A stretch of DNA of 64,000 nucleotides, taken from Miniimonas arenae (GTDB taxonomy: Bacteria > Actinomycetota > Actinomycetes > Actinomycetales > Beutenbergiaceae). Below the pieces are notes generated by a model, which was not told where the DNA came from, did no database searches, and saw nothing but the letters and a program-made list of their open reading frames with translations. The stretch covers positions 1-64,000 of the forward strand of contig NZ_VENP01000002.1 in the NCBI RefSeq assembly GCF_006351005.1, given 5' to 3'. This document shows, piece after piece, positions 1 to 8,727 of this stretch. The position numbers and the translations under genes were made by a program. Position 1 is the first letter of the stretch, and the number at the start of each line of letters is the position of its first letter.

Positions 1-12
1 CTTCCTGGCCAT
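1..12 (-). CDS. Start of IS transposase orfA (first four codons only)
   Basis: An ATG at 12 to 10 on the minus strand opens a frame reading Met-Ala-Arg-Lys that runs off the left edge. Its distance from the putative terminal repeat ending at 86 fits an IS3 orfA start. Nothing else of the gene is visible. Confidence 0.35.
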
Positions 13-86
13 GATTCTCGGATCATCTCGCTTCCCCAGCACCAGGTGCCGGATTCAGCGTGTCCAAGATCCGGGGTCAGGCCCCA
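1..86 (-). mobile_element. Terminal end of an IS3-like insertion sequence (partial)
   Basis: Read on the minus strand from position 86, the sequence begins TGGGGCCTGACCCCGGATCT and continues TTGGACACGCTGAA. This is the style of terminal repeat common in IS3-family elements (TG..CCTGACCCC..TTGGACA). About 60 bases further in there is an ATG (12 to 10) followed by codons for Ala-Arg-Lys, as expected for the first transposase frame (orfA). The stretch is visibly less GC-rich than the flanking ICE genes. Only one end is in the window, so the family call rests on the repeat style and the spacing to the ATG. Confidence 0.6.
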
Positions 87-235
87 TCTGCTGGGCGTTC
101 GGCGCGTCGCACGGCAACCCCGCCCTCGCCTCCAAAGGCCGGGTCGGGGTGCTCGTCGGCATCGGCGCCGCCGCACTCGCCGGCGCGGGGGTTGCGTGGG
201 TGAACTGGCTCATCGCCCTCGGCAACCAGCTCTGA
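87..235 (+). pseudogene. 3' remnant of a DUF6112-family membrane protein gene
   Basis: The frame ending at 235 encodes WAFGASHGNPALASKGRVGV followed by a hydrophobic segment and a WVNW..ALGNQL tail. This aligns residue for residue with the end of the intact protein at 363-632 (WAYGANSSNPHLSGRGKLGV..VNFFWNVGQGV), so it is a tandem paralog. The hydrophobic N-terminal half expected before this point is replaced by non-homologous, less GC-rich sequence (1-86) that looks like an IS end. The gene is therefore read as interrupted, with its 5' part lying beyond the insertion. A chimeric product started inside the IS is possible but unsupported. Confidence 0.65.
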
Positions 236-362
236 CCCGCACCGAGTGAAGGCCCGCCTGCGGGCGGGCCTTTCCCGTGCCTTCACCCGATCGCCGGAGT
301 CCAGTCGCTCTCCGGCCTACCTCGCCGCCACAAGCCATCCGTTCAGCGAGGGAGTAACCGCC

Positions 363-632
363 GTGATCGACATCGACCCCAACAGCAACGGCCTTCCGGG
401 CATCGAACAGCTCCGCACCATCGTCGGCGCCGTGATGACGGTCGGCCTGATCCTGTCCGTGCTCGCGCTGATCGTGAGCGCGATCGTGTGGGCCTACGGC
501 GCCAACAGCTCGAACCCGCACCTCTCGGGCAGGGGCAAGCTGGGCGTCCTCATCTCCTGCGGTGCCGCGGTGATCTGTGGCGCGGCGGTGACGCTCGTGA
601 ACTTCTTCTGGAACGTCGGCCAGGGCGTCTGA
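363..632 (+). CDS. DUF6112 family small membrane protein of the conjugation apparatus
   Basis: An 89-residue protein with two hydrophobic segments (about 20-42 and 60-82) joined by a short polar loop, NSSNPHLSGRGK. Family members accompany TrbL-like and SCO6880-like genes in actinobacterial ICEs. Size and topology resemble a VirB2/pilin-like or small inner-membrane secretion subunit, but that role is inference. The GTG at 363 is preferred because GAGGGAG lies about 8 bases upstream; a longer in-frame extension to 246 lacks such a site. It is the intact partner of the broken copy at 87-235, and the TrbL-like gene follows after 31 bases. Confidence 0.8.
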   Translation: MIDIDPNSNGLPGIEQLRTIVGAVMTVGLILSVLALIVSAIVWAYGANSSNPHLSGRGKLGVLISCGAAVICGAAVTLVNFFWNVGQGV

Positions 633-663
633 GCCGGCCCGCCACCACAGCAGGAGATTCGTG

Positions 664-1995
664 ATGGGTGTCTGCGACGTTCCCGTGATCTCGACCGTCT
701 GCGATGTGGCCGGCGAGGCCGCCGCGACGGTCGTGGCCGCCCCGTTCGACTGGCTCGCGCAGGCGATGGGCGGCGCGGCCGGCTGGCTGATCGAGGCGAT
801 GTGGTCGGTGTTCGACACGACCACGCTGGTCGATGTCCAGACGGACGGGTTCACCAGCGTCTACAACCTGATCTTCGGCATCGGGGTCTTCCTCGTCCTG
901 ATCTTCTTCTGCCTGCAACTCATCACCGGGCTGATACGCCGAGACCCGACCGCGCTGTCCCGCGCCGCGCTCGGCGCGGCGAAATCGGTGCTGGGTGCGT
1001 TCGTGGTCGTCACGCTGACTGCGCTCGCGCTGGAGATCGTGGACCAGCTCTGCATCGGCATCATCCAGGCGTCCGGCGAGACCACCGGGACGATGGGCGA
1101 CAAGATCATCCTGCTCGCCGCCGGACTGACCGGCATCAACATCACCGCTCCCGGCGTCGGCGCGATCGTGACGATCTTCCTGGCCGGGCTGATGATCGCC
1201 GCCGTCGCGATCGTCTGGTTCTCGCTGTTGATCCGCAAGGCACTGCTGCTGGTCGGCGTGGTGCTGGCTCCCATCGCGTTCGCCGGCGCGTCCTGGGACG
1301 CGACCAAAGGGTGGATCGGGAAATGGGCGGCGTTCGTGATCGCCCTCATCATCAGCAAGCTCGTGCTCGTCGTCATCTTCCTGCTGGCGATCACGCAGAT
1401 GGCCACCCCGATCGAGCTGGACATCGCCGCGGTCACCGAACCGATCACCGGCATCGTCCTCTTGGGCATCGCCGCGTTCGCGCCGTACATGGTCTACCGC
1501 TTCGTGTCGTTCGTGGGCTTCGACCTGTACCAGCAGATGGGCACCGAGCAGGAGGCCAAGAACGCCCTCAACCGCCCGGTCCCGATCCCGTCCAAGCCCC
1601 AAGGCGGAGGCGAGCCCAAGCAGGTTCTCGAAGACCCCAATGGCGGCGGGTCGGACGCAGGATCAGGTGGCACGTCTCCGCCGTCGCCCGCCCCGGCGCA
1701 GGCACCTGCCGTGGCCGGCAGCGAAACCGTGGGCGCTGAGGCCGGCGCTTCGGCGGCGGGCGCGGGACCGGCGGCAGCCGTCGTGGTCGGAGCGAAGGTC
1801 GCCAAGGATGCCGCCGAGGCCGGGCCGAAGGCCGGGCACGCGCTGGCCGGTCAGGCCGAGACCGCCGCGGACGCCGCGAGCGGGCAGAACGGCGGCACCC
1901 CGCCGCCGTCGCAGACACCGCCGCCGTCCACGCCGCAGCCGCGGACTCCCACCGAGCCGCCCAACCCCACAGCATCGCCATCGGGCAAGGAGTGA
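664..1995 (+). CDS. TrbL/VirB6-like conjugal transfer membrane protein
   Basis: A 443-residue polytopic protein. Hydrophobic segments lie near residues 67-91, 107-126, 164-189, 193-210, 221-244 and 261-282, followed by a soluble tail of about 130 residues rich in Pro, Ala, Gly and Ser. This layout fits TrbL/VirB6, the inner-membrane channel component of type IV secretion. AGGAG at 652-656 is 7 bases before ATG 664, which favours that start over the adjacent GTG 661. The low-complexity tail is typical of actinobacterial members. The gene is 6 bases upstream of the SCO6880-like gene, suggesting co-transcription. Confidence 0.85.
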   Translation: MGVCDVPVISTVCDVAGEAAATVVAAPFDWLAQAMGGAAGWLIEAMWSVFDTTTLVDVQTDGFTSVYNLIFGIGVFLVLIFFCLQLITGLIRRDPTALSRAALGAAKSVLGAFVVVTLTALALEIVDQLCIGIIQASGETTGTMGDKIILLAAGLTGINITAPGVGAIVTIFLAGLMIAAVAIVWFSLLIRKALLLVGVVLAPIAFAGASWDATKGWIGKWAAFVIALIISKLVLVVIFLLAITQMATPIELDIAAVTEPITGIVLLGIAAFAPYMVYRFVSFVGFDLYQQMGTEQEAKNALNRPVPIPSKPQGGGEPKQVLEDPNGGGSDAGSGGTSPPSPAPAQAPAVAGSETVGAEAGASAAGAGPAAAVVVGAKVAKDAAEAGPKAGHALAGQAETAADAASGQNGGTPPPSQTPPPSTPQPRTPTEPPNPTASPSGKE

Positions 1996-2001
1996 CCGGC
2001 C

Positions 2002-3468
2002 ATGCCCGCCGCGGAACAGAAGACACCCGGTAGCGAGCTGACGCCGATGAAGTTCAGCCGGCTCACCCGCCGCGGGGTGCTGCTCGGCCTCTCGGTCTCT
2101 CAGCTCGTCACCCTCGGCATCGGCGGCCTGGCGCTGCTGGCCGCGTTCTACGGCGGTGCCGGGATGCTGCTGGCCTACACCGCCCCTGTCTGGGTGCTCG
2201 CCGTCGTGCTGACCGGGGTGCCGGTCGCCGGGAGGCCGATGGTCGAATGGCTCCCGGTCGCCTGCTGGTGGCTGTGGCGCTCCACCGGCGGGCAACTGCT
2301 CTACCGGCGTCGGATCGTCAAGCCCCGCCCGGCCGGGAACCTCGCGCTGCCCGGCGACATGGCCCGGCTGCGGGAGCACCTGGACCCCGAGACCGGCGCG
2401 TGCATGATCCACGACCCCCGCCAGGCGACCTTGACGGTCGTGACGGAAGTGACGCATCCGGCCTTCATCTTGCTGGACCCCGGCGAGCAGGAGCGCCGGG
2501 TCACCTCCTGGGGTCGGGTGCTCGCCACGGTCTGCCGTTCCGGGAGGATCGCGACCCTGCAAGTGCTGGAACGGACCCTGCCGGACTCCGGTAGCGGGCT
2601 GGCCGAGTGGTGGGCGGAGCACGGCACCGACGACGGCTCCTGGGCGGCGACCACCTACCGCGAGCTGATCGAGCGGGCCGGCCCCGCCGGGGAACGGCAC
2701 GCCACGACGGTCAGCCTCTCGCTGGACATGAAGGTCGCCGCCCGGCAGATCAGGACCGCCGGCGGCGGCATCCGTGGTGCCGCCGCAGTGCTCCGTCAAG
2801 AGATGGCGACGCTCGTCGCCGCGCTGCGGTCTGCGGACCTGACCCCCTCGGGGTGGCTCGGCCCCGGTCAGGTCGCGGTCATCCTCCGCTCGGCGTATGA
2901 CCCGGCCGTGGCCGCGACCTTGGAGCGCCACGGGCGGCTCGGGCAGGAACTCGCCGCCGCCGGCCCGGTCGCGGTCACCGAGACCTGGGGCAACCTGCGC
3001 ACCGACTCCGCGTGGCACACCGTGCTGTGGGTCTCGGAGTGGCCCCGCAGCCTCGTCTATCCGGGGTTCCTCGCGCCGGTGCTGCTCTCGACCGGCATCC
3101 AACGGTCGGTGTCGCTGATCTACACCCCGATGCGCTCGGACCAGGCGGCCCGCGACATCCGCAAGAAGAAGGTCGAACACATCTCGGATGCGGCCCAGCG
3201 CGCCCGGATCGGCCAGATCGAGGACGCCGCCCAGACCGCCGAGTACCAAGACGTGCTGCAACAGGAAGCCGACCTGACCGCCGGCCACGGCGTGCTGCGC
3301 GTCTCCGGCCTCATCTCCGTCTCCGCCCCCAGCATCGACGAGCTGGAAGCCGCGGTCGCCGCGATCGAACAAGCCGCGATCCAAGCCTCCTGCGAGACCC
3401 GAAGGCTCGTCGGCCAGCAAGCGGTCGCGTTCACGGCGGCCGCGCTGCCGCTGTGCCGCACGGTGTGA
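2002..3468 (+). CDS. SCO6880 family (PrgI/VirB3-like) type IV secretion protein
   Basis: A 488-residue protein with an N-terminal two-helix membrane hairpin (about 25-45 and 50-72) and a long soluble region. Actinobacterial SCO6880-family proteins have this architecture and are encoded between the TrbL-like and VirB4-like genes of conjugation loci, as here. The soluble part lacks a P-loop, consistent with a VirB3-like or truncated VirB4-like scaffold working with the separate ATPase at 4810. The region near residues 385-405 is rich in Arg and Lys (SDQAARDIRKKKVEH). The ATG at 2002 follows the upstream stop by a few bases. Confidence 0.85.
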   Translation: MPAAEQKTPGSELTPMKFSRLTRRGVLLGLSVSQLVTLGIGGLALLAAFYGGAGMLLAYTAPVWVLAVVLTGVPVAGRPMVEWLPVACWWLWRSTGGQLLYRRRIVKPRPAGNLALPGDMARLREHLDPETGACMIHDPRQATLTVVTEVTHPAFILLDPGEQERRVTSWGRVLATVCRSGRIATLQVLERTLPDSGSGLAEWWAEHGTDDGSWAATTYRELIERAGPAGERHATTVSLSLDMKVAARQIRTAGGGIRGAAAVLRQEMATLVAALRSADLTPSGWLGPGQVAVILRSAYDPAVAATLERHGRLGQELAAAGPVAVTETWGNLRTDSAWHTVLWVSEWPRSLVYPGFLAPVLLSTGIQRSVSLIYTPMRSDQAARDIRKKKVEHISDAAQRARIGQIEDAAQTAEYQDVLQQEADLTAGHGVLRVSGLISVSAPSIDELEAAVAAIEQAAIQASCETRRLVGQQAVAFTAAALPLCRTV

Positions 3469-3517
3469 ACGGCGCGCTCACCTGGCAGGCATCCCACCCT
3501 CGTTGAAGGAGCCCGTG

Positions 3518-4309
3518 ATGCCCACGTTCACCAACCCGACCAGCGACGCCGACGACGCCTCCGAGGCGCTGCGCGGCCTCGCCCACGCCACCCGCACCTT
3601 CGAGAACCCGGCCGACACCTACCCGGTGATCGGAGACCTGCTGGCCGGGCTGCGATCGCTGCGGCAGGTCATGGATCAGCTCGCTACCGTCCACCTGGCC
3701 CATCAGCAACGGGTGACCGACGACGACCACAACCCGACCGCCGGTGCCACTGCGGCGCTGGCGGCAGCCGACGAGCTGCACCAGGCCGCCACCCTCATCG
3801 ACCAGACCCACGACCGCCTCAACGACGCAATGGCGCACTCCGGGCGGATCGTGTGGAATCCCGAGGACCGGCTAGTGGAGCGGTGGATCGGGGTCGTGTT
3901 CCTCCAAGGCAACGAGGCCGACACGGTGCTCGACCTCATCGACAACGAGGGCGTCGAGGCCGGGATCGACCATCTGTCCGCTTGGGATTGGGGCAACGAG
4001 ACCACCGAGGCGGCGATGGAGAACGGCGACGTTCACGACACCGCGCCGGTCTATGCCGGGGACCGGCAGGCCGAGACGGGCGACTACGCGATGACCTACA
4101 ACGTGCAGGCCGGGCACGTCGCGCTCTACCGAAGGCACCTCATCCGCGCCAAAGACGCCATCGACCCGGCCGCGGAAGCGCACGTCCCCGCCCGGCACTC
4201 AACTCCCGCCCGCGAGACGACGGGTCGACGTAGCACCGTGCGCGAAGGTGGCTGGTTCGAGCATCCTGGCGTCGCCGCGGTGAAGCAAGCCCGCAGCCTG
4301 TCGATGTAG
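3518..4309 (+). CDS. ICE accessory protein of unknown function, apparently two-domain
   Basis: A soluble, acidic protein of 263 residues. The first roughly 115 residues are helical (LRGLAHATRTFENPAD.. to ..LNDAMAHSGRIVW). The second part starts at about residue 120 with VERWIGVVFLQGNEADTVL and has a run of Asp/Glu and aromatic residues. From general knowledge of related ICEs these parts often look like separate small genes; an in-frame GTG (3875) marks the possible second start. AAGGAG at 3506-3511 sits 6 bases before ATG 3518, so the GTG at 3515 is less likely. No catalytic motif is recognised and no function is assigned. Confidence 0.7.
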   Translation: MPTFTNPTSDADDASEALRGLAHATRTFENPADTYPVIGDLLAGLRSLRQVMDQLATVHLAHQQRVTDDDHNPTAGATAALAAADELHQAATLIDQTHDRLNDAMAHSGRIVWNPEDRLVERWIGVVFLQGNEADTVLDLIDNEGVEAGIDHLSAWDWGNETTEAAMENGDVHDTAPVYAGDRQAETGDYAMTYNVQAGHVALYRRHLIRAKDAIDPAAEAHVPARHSTPARETTGRRSTVREGGWFEHPGVAAVKQARSLSM

Positions 4310-4351
4310 GTCGCGTGCACTCCGGGACGGGCGGACGAGCACCTGGCAGCC

Positions 4352-4813
4352 ATGAACGCCAAAGAGCCCGCCCATCCCACGACCACGCAAGCCGGCGCAC
4401 TCGTGCTCACGGTCTGGCCCGATACGCCATTGGGCGAGCACCAGAGGTACGCCTATCGCATCGAGGATTCCGCGACCGGGCAGGTGCTCGAAGGCCGGGA
4501 CCTGTTCACCGGGGTCGGCGCCGCTGTCACCCCGGACCGGGCGATGCGTGACCTCGCCGCGTACCTGAGCGCGGCCGGCGACGCCCGCCAGTACGCCATC
4601 GACAACCCCGGCGGCAGGCCCGAGCATGAGGGGCTGTTCCCTGTGTGGACCGCCGAGGCAGCCCGTCAGAACGCCGACGCGCTGACTCTGCTGGCCGAGG
4701 AAGAACCGCCTGCTGACCGGCCGCCGCCACGATCGCGCACCGCGCCAGAGTCGTCATGGTTCGACCGTTCCGCCGGCGGCTGGGTCTCCGGGACACGAGG
4801 ACGGTCGTTGTGA
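4352..4813 (+). CDS. Hypothetical ICE protein
   Basis: A 153-residue protein with a folded-looking N-terminal part (residues 15-100, ALVLTVWPDTPLGEHQRYAY onward) and a low-complexity Pro/Arg/Ser C-terminus. No membrane segment, signal or known motif is visible. Its stop (4811-4813) overlaps the GTG start of the VirB4-like gene, so the two are probably translationally coupled. The ribosome-binding site is weak. The protein looks like the short conserved hypothetical genes that usually sit just before the VirB4-like ATPase in these elements. Confidence 0.65.
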   Translation: MNAKEPAHPTTTQAGALVLTVWPDTPLGEHQRYAYRIEDSATGQVLEGRDLFTGVGAAVTPDRAMRDLAAYLSAAGDARQYAIDNPGGRPEHEGLFPVWTAEAARQNADALTLLAEEEPPADRPPPRSRTAPESSWFDRSAGGWVSGTRGRSL

Positions 4814-6294
4814 GCCGGGGCGAGAAGCTGCATACCGCTGTCCTCGTCGCCCCCGCATCGGAGCGGCGCCGGCTGCGCAAGCAGCGGCGGCAAGCGGCCG
4901 CCCGGCTCGTCGCCGAGCAACGCCAGGTCGAGAAGGAAGCGGCCCAGGCCAAGGCCGCCGCCGAACGGGCCGAACGCCGCGCCACGGTCTATCTCCCCGC
5001 CGCGGGCGAGCCCGGCCCGGCGGCGCTGAGGACGCCGGGCCGGTTCCGGGTGCCCCGGCATCAGGACACCAGCGCGGTGCTCGCTGGGCAGTACCCGTTC
5101 CTGGCCGAAGCCGGGCTCGGAGCCGCGGGAATCTTCATCGGCCAAGACCTCTACAGCGGCTCGTCGTTCGTGTACGACCCGTGGGAGTTGTACCGCAGGG
5201 GCTTCATCACCGCGCCGAATCTGATCTTGGCCGGGATCGTCGGCTCCGGGAAATCGTCGCTCGCCAAGAGCCTCTACACCCGCAGCCTGCCCTTCGGATA
5301 CAGGGTCTATGTCCCCGGCGACCCCAAGGGCGAGCACTCCGGGGTCGCGGAAGCAGTCGGCGGGAAAGCGATCATCCTCGGACACGGGATGGGCAACAGG
5401 CTCAACCCACTCGATGAGGGCTACCGGCCCGGTGGTCTGTCCGACCAGGAGTGGGCCACCACCCTCGCCGCGCGGCGCCGCGATCTGCTCGGAGCCTTGA
5501 CGGAGACGGTGCTGGATCGACGGTTGGCGCCGTTGGAACACACCGCGAACGACACCGCCCTGGCCGGGGCGGTGCGGGACGCCGACGTGCCGATCCTGCC
5601 GATGGTGGTCGAGCGGCTGCTGCGCCCCGACCCTGCCGACGACCCGGACGGCCGGCTCACCGAGGACGGCCGTCAGGTCGGCCACGCGCTGCGCCGGTTG
5701 GTGGCCGGGGACTTGGCCGGTCTGTTCGACGGGCCGAGCACGGTCAGGTTCGACCCGTCGTGGCCGATGGTCAGTCTCGATCTTTCGCGCGTCACGGAGA
5801 ACAGCACGCTGATTTCGGTGCTGATGACCTGCTCGTCGGCATGGATGGAAGCTGCCCTGCTCGACCCCCACGGCGGCCGCAGATGGGTCATCTATGACGA
5901 GGCATGGCGGCTTATGTCCCACCCGGCGCTGCTGCGGAGGATGGATGCGCACTGGCGGCTGGCGAGGCACTACGGGCTGGCGAATCTGCTCGTGTTCCAC
6001 AAGTTGACCGACTTGGAGAACGTCGGCGATGCGGGGTCGGCGAACCGGGCGCTGGCGAACAGCCTGCTGGCGAACGCGGAGACGAGGATCGTCTACCGGC
6101 AGGAGACCGATCAGCTCGGCCCCACCGCCCTCGCGCTCGGGCTGACCGGCACCGAACGCCGCCTGCTGCCTGGCCTCGGCACCGGGCAAGGGCTCTGGCG
6201 GATCAAGGACCGGGCGTTCGTGGTGCAGCACCAGCTCCACCCCGCCGAGCTGGCCGCGTTCGACACCACCGCCCGCATGACCGGAAACCCGTAA
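4810..6294 (+). CDS. VirB4-like conjugation ATPase
   Basis: A 494-residue ATPase that would power assembly of, or transport through, the type IV secretion channel at the cytoplasmic membrane. Residues 20-60 form a charged, Ala/Arg/Glu-rich probable coiled coil. Walker A is GIVGSGKS (142-149) and Walker B is VIYDEAW (360-366), followed by the arginine-containing HWRLARHYGL region typical of VirB4/TraC. The GTG at 4810 overlaps the stop of the preceding gene (GTGA). An in-frame ATG at 4756 would add 18 residues inside that gene and is considered less likely. No membrane segment is present. Confidence 0.88.
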   Translation: MSRGEKLHTAVLVAPASERRRLRKQRRQAAARLVAEQRQVEKEAAQAKAAAERAERRATVYLPAAGEPGPAALRTPGRFRVPRHQDTSAVLAGQYPFLAEAGLGAAGIFIGQDLYSGSSFVYDPWELYRRGFITAPNLILAGIVGSGKSSLAKSLYTRSLPFGYRVYVPGDPKGEHSGVAEAVGGKAIILGHGMGNRLNPLDEGYRPGGLSDQEWATTLAARRRDLLGALTETVLDRRLAPLEHTANDTALAGAVRDADVPILPMVVERLLRPDPADDPDGRLTEDGRQVGHALRRLVAGDLAGLFDGPSTVRFDPSWPMVSLDLSRVTENSTLISVLMTCSSAWMEAALLDPHGGRRWVIYDEAWRLMSHPALLRRMDAHWRLARHYGLANLLVFHKLTDLENVGDAGSANRALANSLLANAETRIVYRQETDQLGPTALALGLTGTERRLLPGLGTGQGLWRIKDRAFVVQHQLHPAELAAFDTTARMTGNP

Positions 6295-6360
6295 GTTCAC
6301 GAATCCTGACCGGAACCGCGCGGCCCATGCGCGTAGTCGGGCTCGGGCTCACCTCGCGGC

Positions 6361-6873
6361 ATGAGGAAACCCGAGCCTGAGCCCGTCCCGGTCTCCATCC
6401 CGCTGGTCGTGCTCGACGTGCACGAGGACGGCACCGTGACCGTCACCGTCGACGGGAAACGGCTGGACCCCGACCCTTTCGCGCCGCCGTGGCGACGATC
6501 CTCGTTCGGGCAGATCATCGACCGCGCCACGAACGATCGGACGACACCGGCCAGGGTCGAGGTCCGCGAGGCGGACGGCACGATCTTCACCGACATCATC
6601 GCCGCGCGTCGCCGGCGTTCCCGCCCCGAGCCCGAACCGGAACCGAAGGCGCCGGCCGGGCCGGCGTTCCACACCGTCGAGGGCGCGGGGTTCGTTCCCG
6701 GCGAGGACGTGGCGGTCGCCGTCGTCACCGGGCACACCGACGCCGCCCACACCGGCACCGCGCGCGCCCTCATCGACCCGGCCGGGGTCGGCGTCGATCA
6801 GACCGGCGGGGTCATCGAGGTCATCCTGTTCGGCCGGGTCTCCGGGACCGCGATCATCCGGCGCCTGCCGTGA
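6361..6873 (+). CDS. Hypothetical ICE protein preceding the coupling protein
   Basis: A 170-residue soluble protein with two parts joined by a proline/glutamate linker (RPEPEPEPKAPAGPA, about residues 87-101). The first part has a strand-rich start (PLVVLDVHEDGTVTVTVDGK), and the second resembles a small beta domain (HTVEGAGFVPGEDVAVAVV). No known motif was recognised. Its TGA (6871-6873) overlaps the GTG start of the VirD4-like gene, implying coupled translation. It is probably an accessory transfer protein, but the function is unknown. Confidence 0.65.
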   Translation: MRKPEPEPVPVSIPLVVLDVHEDGTVTVTVDGKRLDPDPFAPPWRRSSFGQIIDRATNDRTTPARVEVREADGTIFTDIIAARRRRSRPEPEPEPKAPAGPAFHTVEGAGFVPGEDVAVAVVTGHTDAAHTGTARALIDPAGVGVDQTGGVIEVILFGRVSGTAIIRRLP

Positions 6874-8648
6874 ACGAGCAGGGCCGGCAGACCGGCTCGT
6901 TCGGAGACGAGCTGACCAACGCCGCCATGATCGGGCTGGTCGTCCTGTTCGGCGTCGCGCTGATCCTGCGCGCCGCTGGATCGGTGGCCGCGTTCCTGAC
7001 CGGCACACCGCAGCCGGCCGGCGATGCCGCCTCCGGGGTCGGAGTGCTGTTCCGCCCCGGTGATCCCGGCTCGGCGCTCGACGCGGACGGCCTGAACCCG
7101 GTCGTCTACTGGCTCGCGGCCGGGGTGCTGCTCGCCGGCCTCGTCACCGGCGGCCTATGGGCGTGGCTGCGTCTGCGCCGCCACACCCACCGGATCGAGA
7201 CCGATCCGCGCCGCATGGCCGGGATCGCCACCCGGCACGAGGTCGCCGCCGCGGCGTCTGACAGGGCGCTGCTGCGCCGCGCGGGAAGCCTGCGCCCCGA
7301 CCTGAGCGACCCGAAGCCGCAGGACGTGGGCTACCGGCTCGGCACCTCCAAGGGCACCGGCGTGTGGGCGTCGGTCGAGGACTCGATCATGGTCATCGGC
7401 CCGCCGCGCTCCGGGAAGGGCCTGCATCTGGTGATCCCGGCGATCCTCGATGCCCCCGGTGCCGTCGTCGTCACGTCGACCAGGCCGGACAACCTCACCG
7501 CGACCATGCGTACACGCCGCAGGATCGGCCCTGTCGCGATCTTCGACCCCCAGCACTTGGCCGAGGGTCTGCCCGCCGGTCTGCGCTGGTCACCGATCCG
7601 GGGCTGTGAGTCACCGCAGACGGCGATGATCCGCGCCACCGGGCTTGCCGCCGGCACCGGCCTGTCCGCGGGCGGTGTCGATGGCGGAGGCTTCTGGGAG
7701 GGCAAGACGCGGGCGGCGCTCCAAGCCCTGCTGCACGCGGCGGCGATCGACAACCGGCCGCCCGCCGAACTGTTCCGGTGGACTCTCGATCCGATCGCGG
7801 CCGCTGACGCGGTGGCGATCCTGACCGGCTCCACCCAGGCCGCGACCGGATGGGCCGAGTCCCTGGAAGCGATGATCGACTCCGACCCCCGCACCCGCGA
7901 CTCGATCTGGCAGGGCGTCTCCCTGGCTCTCGGCTCGCTGGCCGACCCGCGTGTGCTCGACGCCGTATCACCCGGCCCCGGCGAGGGCTTCGACCCCGAG
8001 GCGTTCATCCGCGACCGCGGCACGTTGTTCCTGCTGGCAACCGGCTCCGGTGCCGGAGCCAGCGCCGCGCTGGTCGCCGCGCTCGTGGAAGACCTCATCG
8101 AGACCGCCCGCCGCCTGGCCGCACGATCGGCCGGTGCCCGGCTCGATCCGCCGATGCTGCTCGCGCTCGATGAGATAGCCAACCTCTCGCCGCTCCCCAG
8201 CCTGCCGACGCTGATGGCCGAAGGCGGCGGGTCGGGGATCACGACGATGCCGGTGCTCCAATCGCTCGCGCAGGCGCGGGACAAGTGGAACGAGCACCAG
8301 GCGAACGCGATCTGGGACGCCTCGATCGTCAAGGTGATCCTCGGCGGGGCTTCCAACAGCCGGGACCTGCAAGACCTGAGCGCCCTGGTCGGGGAACGCG
8401 ACGAATACACCGACTCCGTGACGCTGGGCGACCACGGCACCCGCTCCAACCAGCGGTCCGTGCGCCGGGTGCCGATCTTCCCGCCCGACAAGATCAGGCG
8501 CCTCCCGTTCGGGACCGGGATCGTGCTGCTGCGCTCCGCACCACCGATCGTCACCGACCTGCACCCCTGGCCCAAGCGGCCCGACGCCGGCCAGCTCACG
8601 GCCGACCGCACCGAGATCGAAGCCCTGCTGCGCCGCTCTGACACCTGA
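6870..8648 (+). CDS. VirD4/TraG-family type IV coupling protein
   Basis: A 592-residue coupling ATPase that would link the relaxosome to the secretion channel. Two N-terminal membrane segments (about 18-43 and 78-101) anchor it. Walker A is GPPRSGKG (177-184) and Walker B is MLLALDEIAN (429-438). The segment GGSGITTMPVLQSLAQARDKW after Walker B is characteristic of TraG/VirD4 proteins. The start is GTG 6870, overlapping the preceding stop (GTGA). The gene closes the visible secretion block; an 80-base gap then separates it from the DUF4913 gene. Confidence 0.9.
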   Translation: MNEQGRQTGSFGDELTNAAMIGLVVLFGVALILRAAGSVAAFLTGTPQPAGDAASGVGVLFRPGDPGSALDADGLNPVVYWLAAGVLLAGLVTGGLWAWLRLRRHTHRIETDPRRMAGIATRHEVAAAASDRALLRRAGSLRPDLSDPKPQDVGYRLGTSKGTGVWASVEDSIMVIGPPRSGKGLHLVIPAILDAPGAVVVTSTRPDNLTATMRTRRRIGPVAIFDPQHLAEGLPAGLRWSPIRGCESPQTAMIRATGLAAGTGLSAGGVDGGGFWEGKTRAALQALLHAAAIDNRPPAELFRWTLDPIAAADAVAILTGSTQAATGWAESLEAMIDSDPRTRDSIWQGVSLALGSLADPRVLDAVSPGPGEGFDPEAFIRDRGTLFLLATGSGAGASAALVAALVEDLIETARRLAARSAGARLDPPMLLALDEIANLSPLPSLPTLMAEGGGSGITTMPVLQSLAQARDKWNEHQANAIWDASIVKVILGGASNSRDLQDLSALVGERDEYTDSVTLGDHGTRSNQRSVRRVPIFPPDKIRRLPFGTGIVLLRSAPPIVTDLHPWPKRPDAGQLTADRTEIEALLRRSDT

Positions 8649-8727
8649 ACGCCGGTCGCGGCAAGGAGCACCTGCCCGCCACAACCGCCCGGCACCACCG
8701 GGGCCGGAGAGCAGACAGGAGCCCAGC

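Noticed and set aside
4756-4809. ATG 4756 as start of the VirB4-like gene
   Set aside because: It would overlap the preceding gene by 58 bases; GTG 4810 overlaps the stop in the GTGA form used throughout this window.
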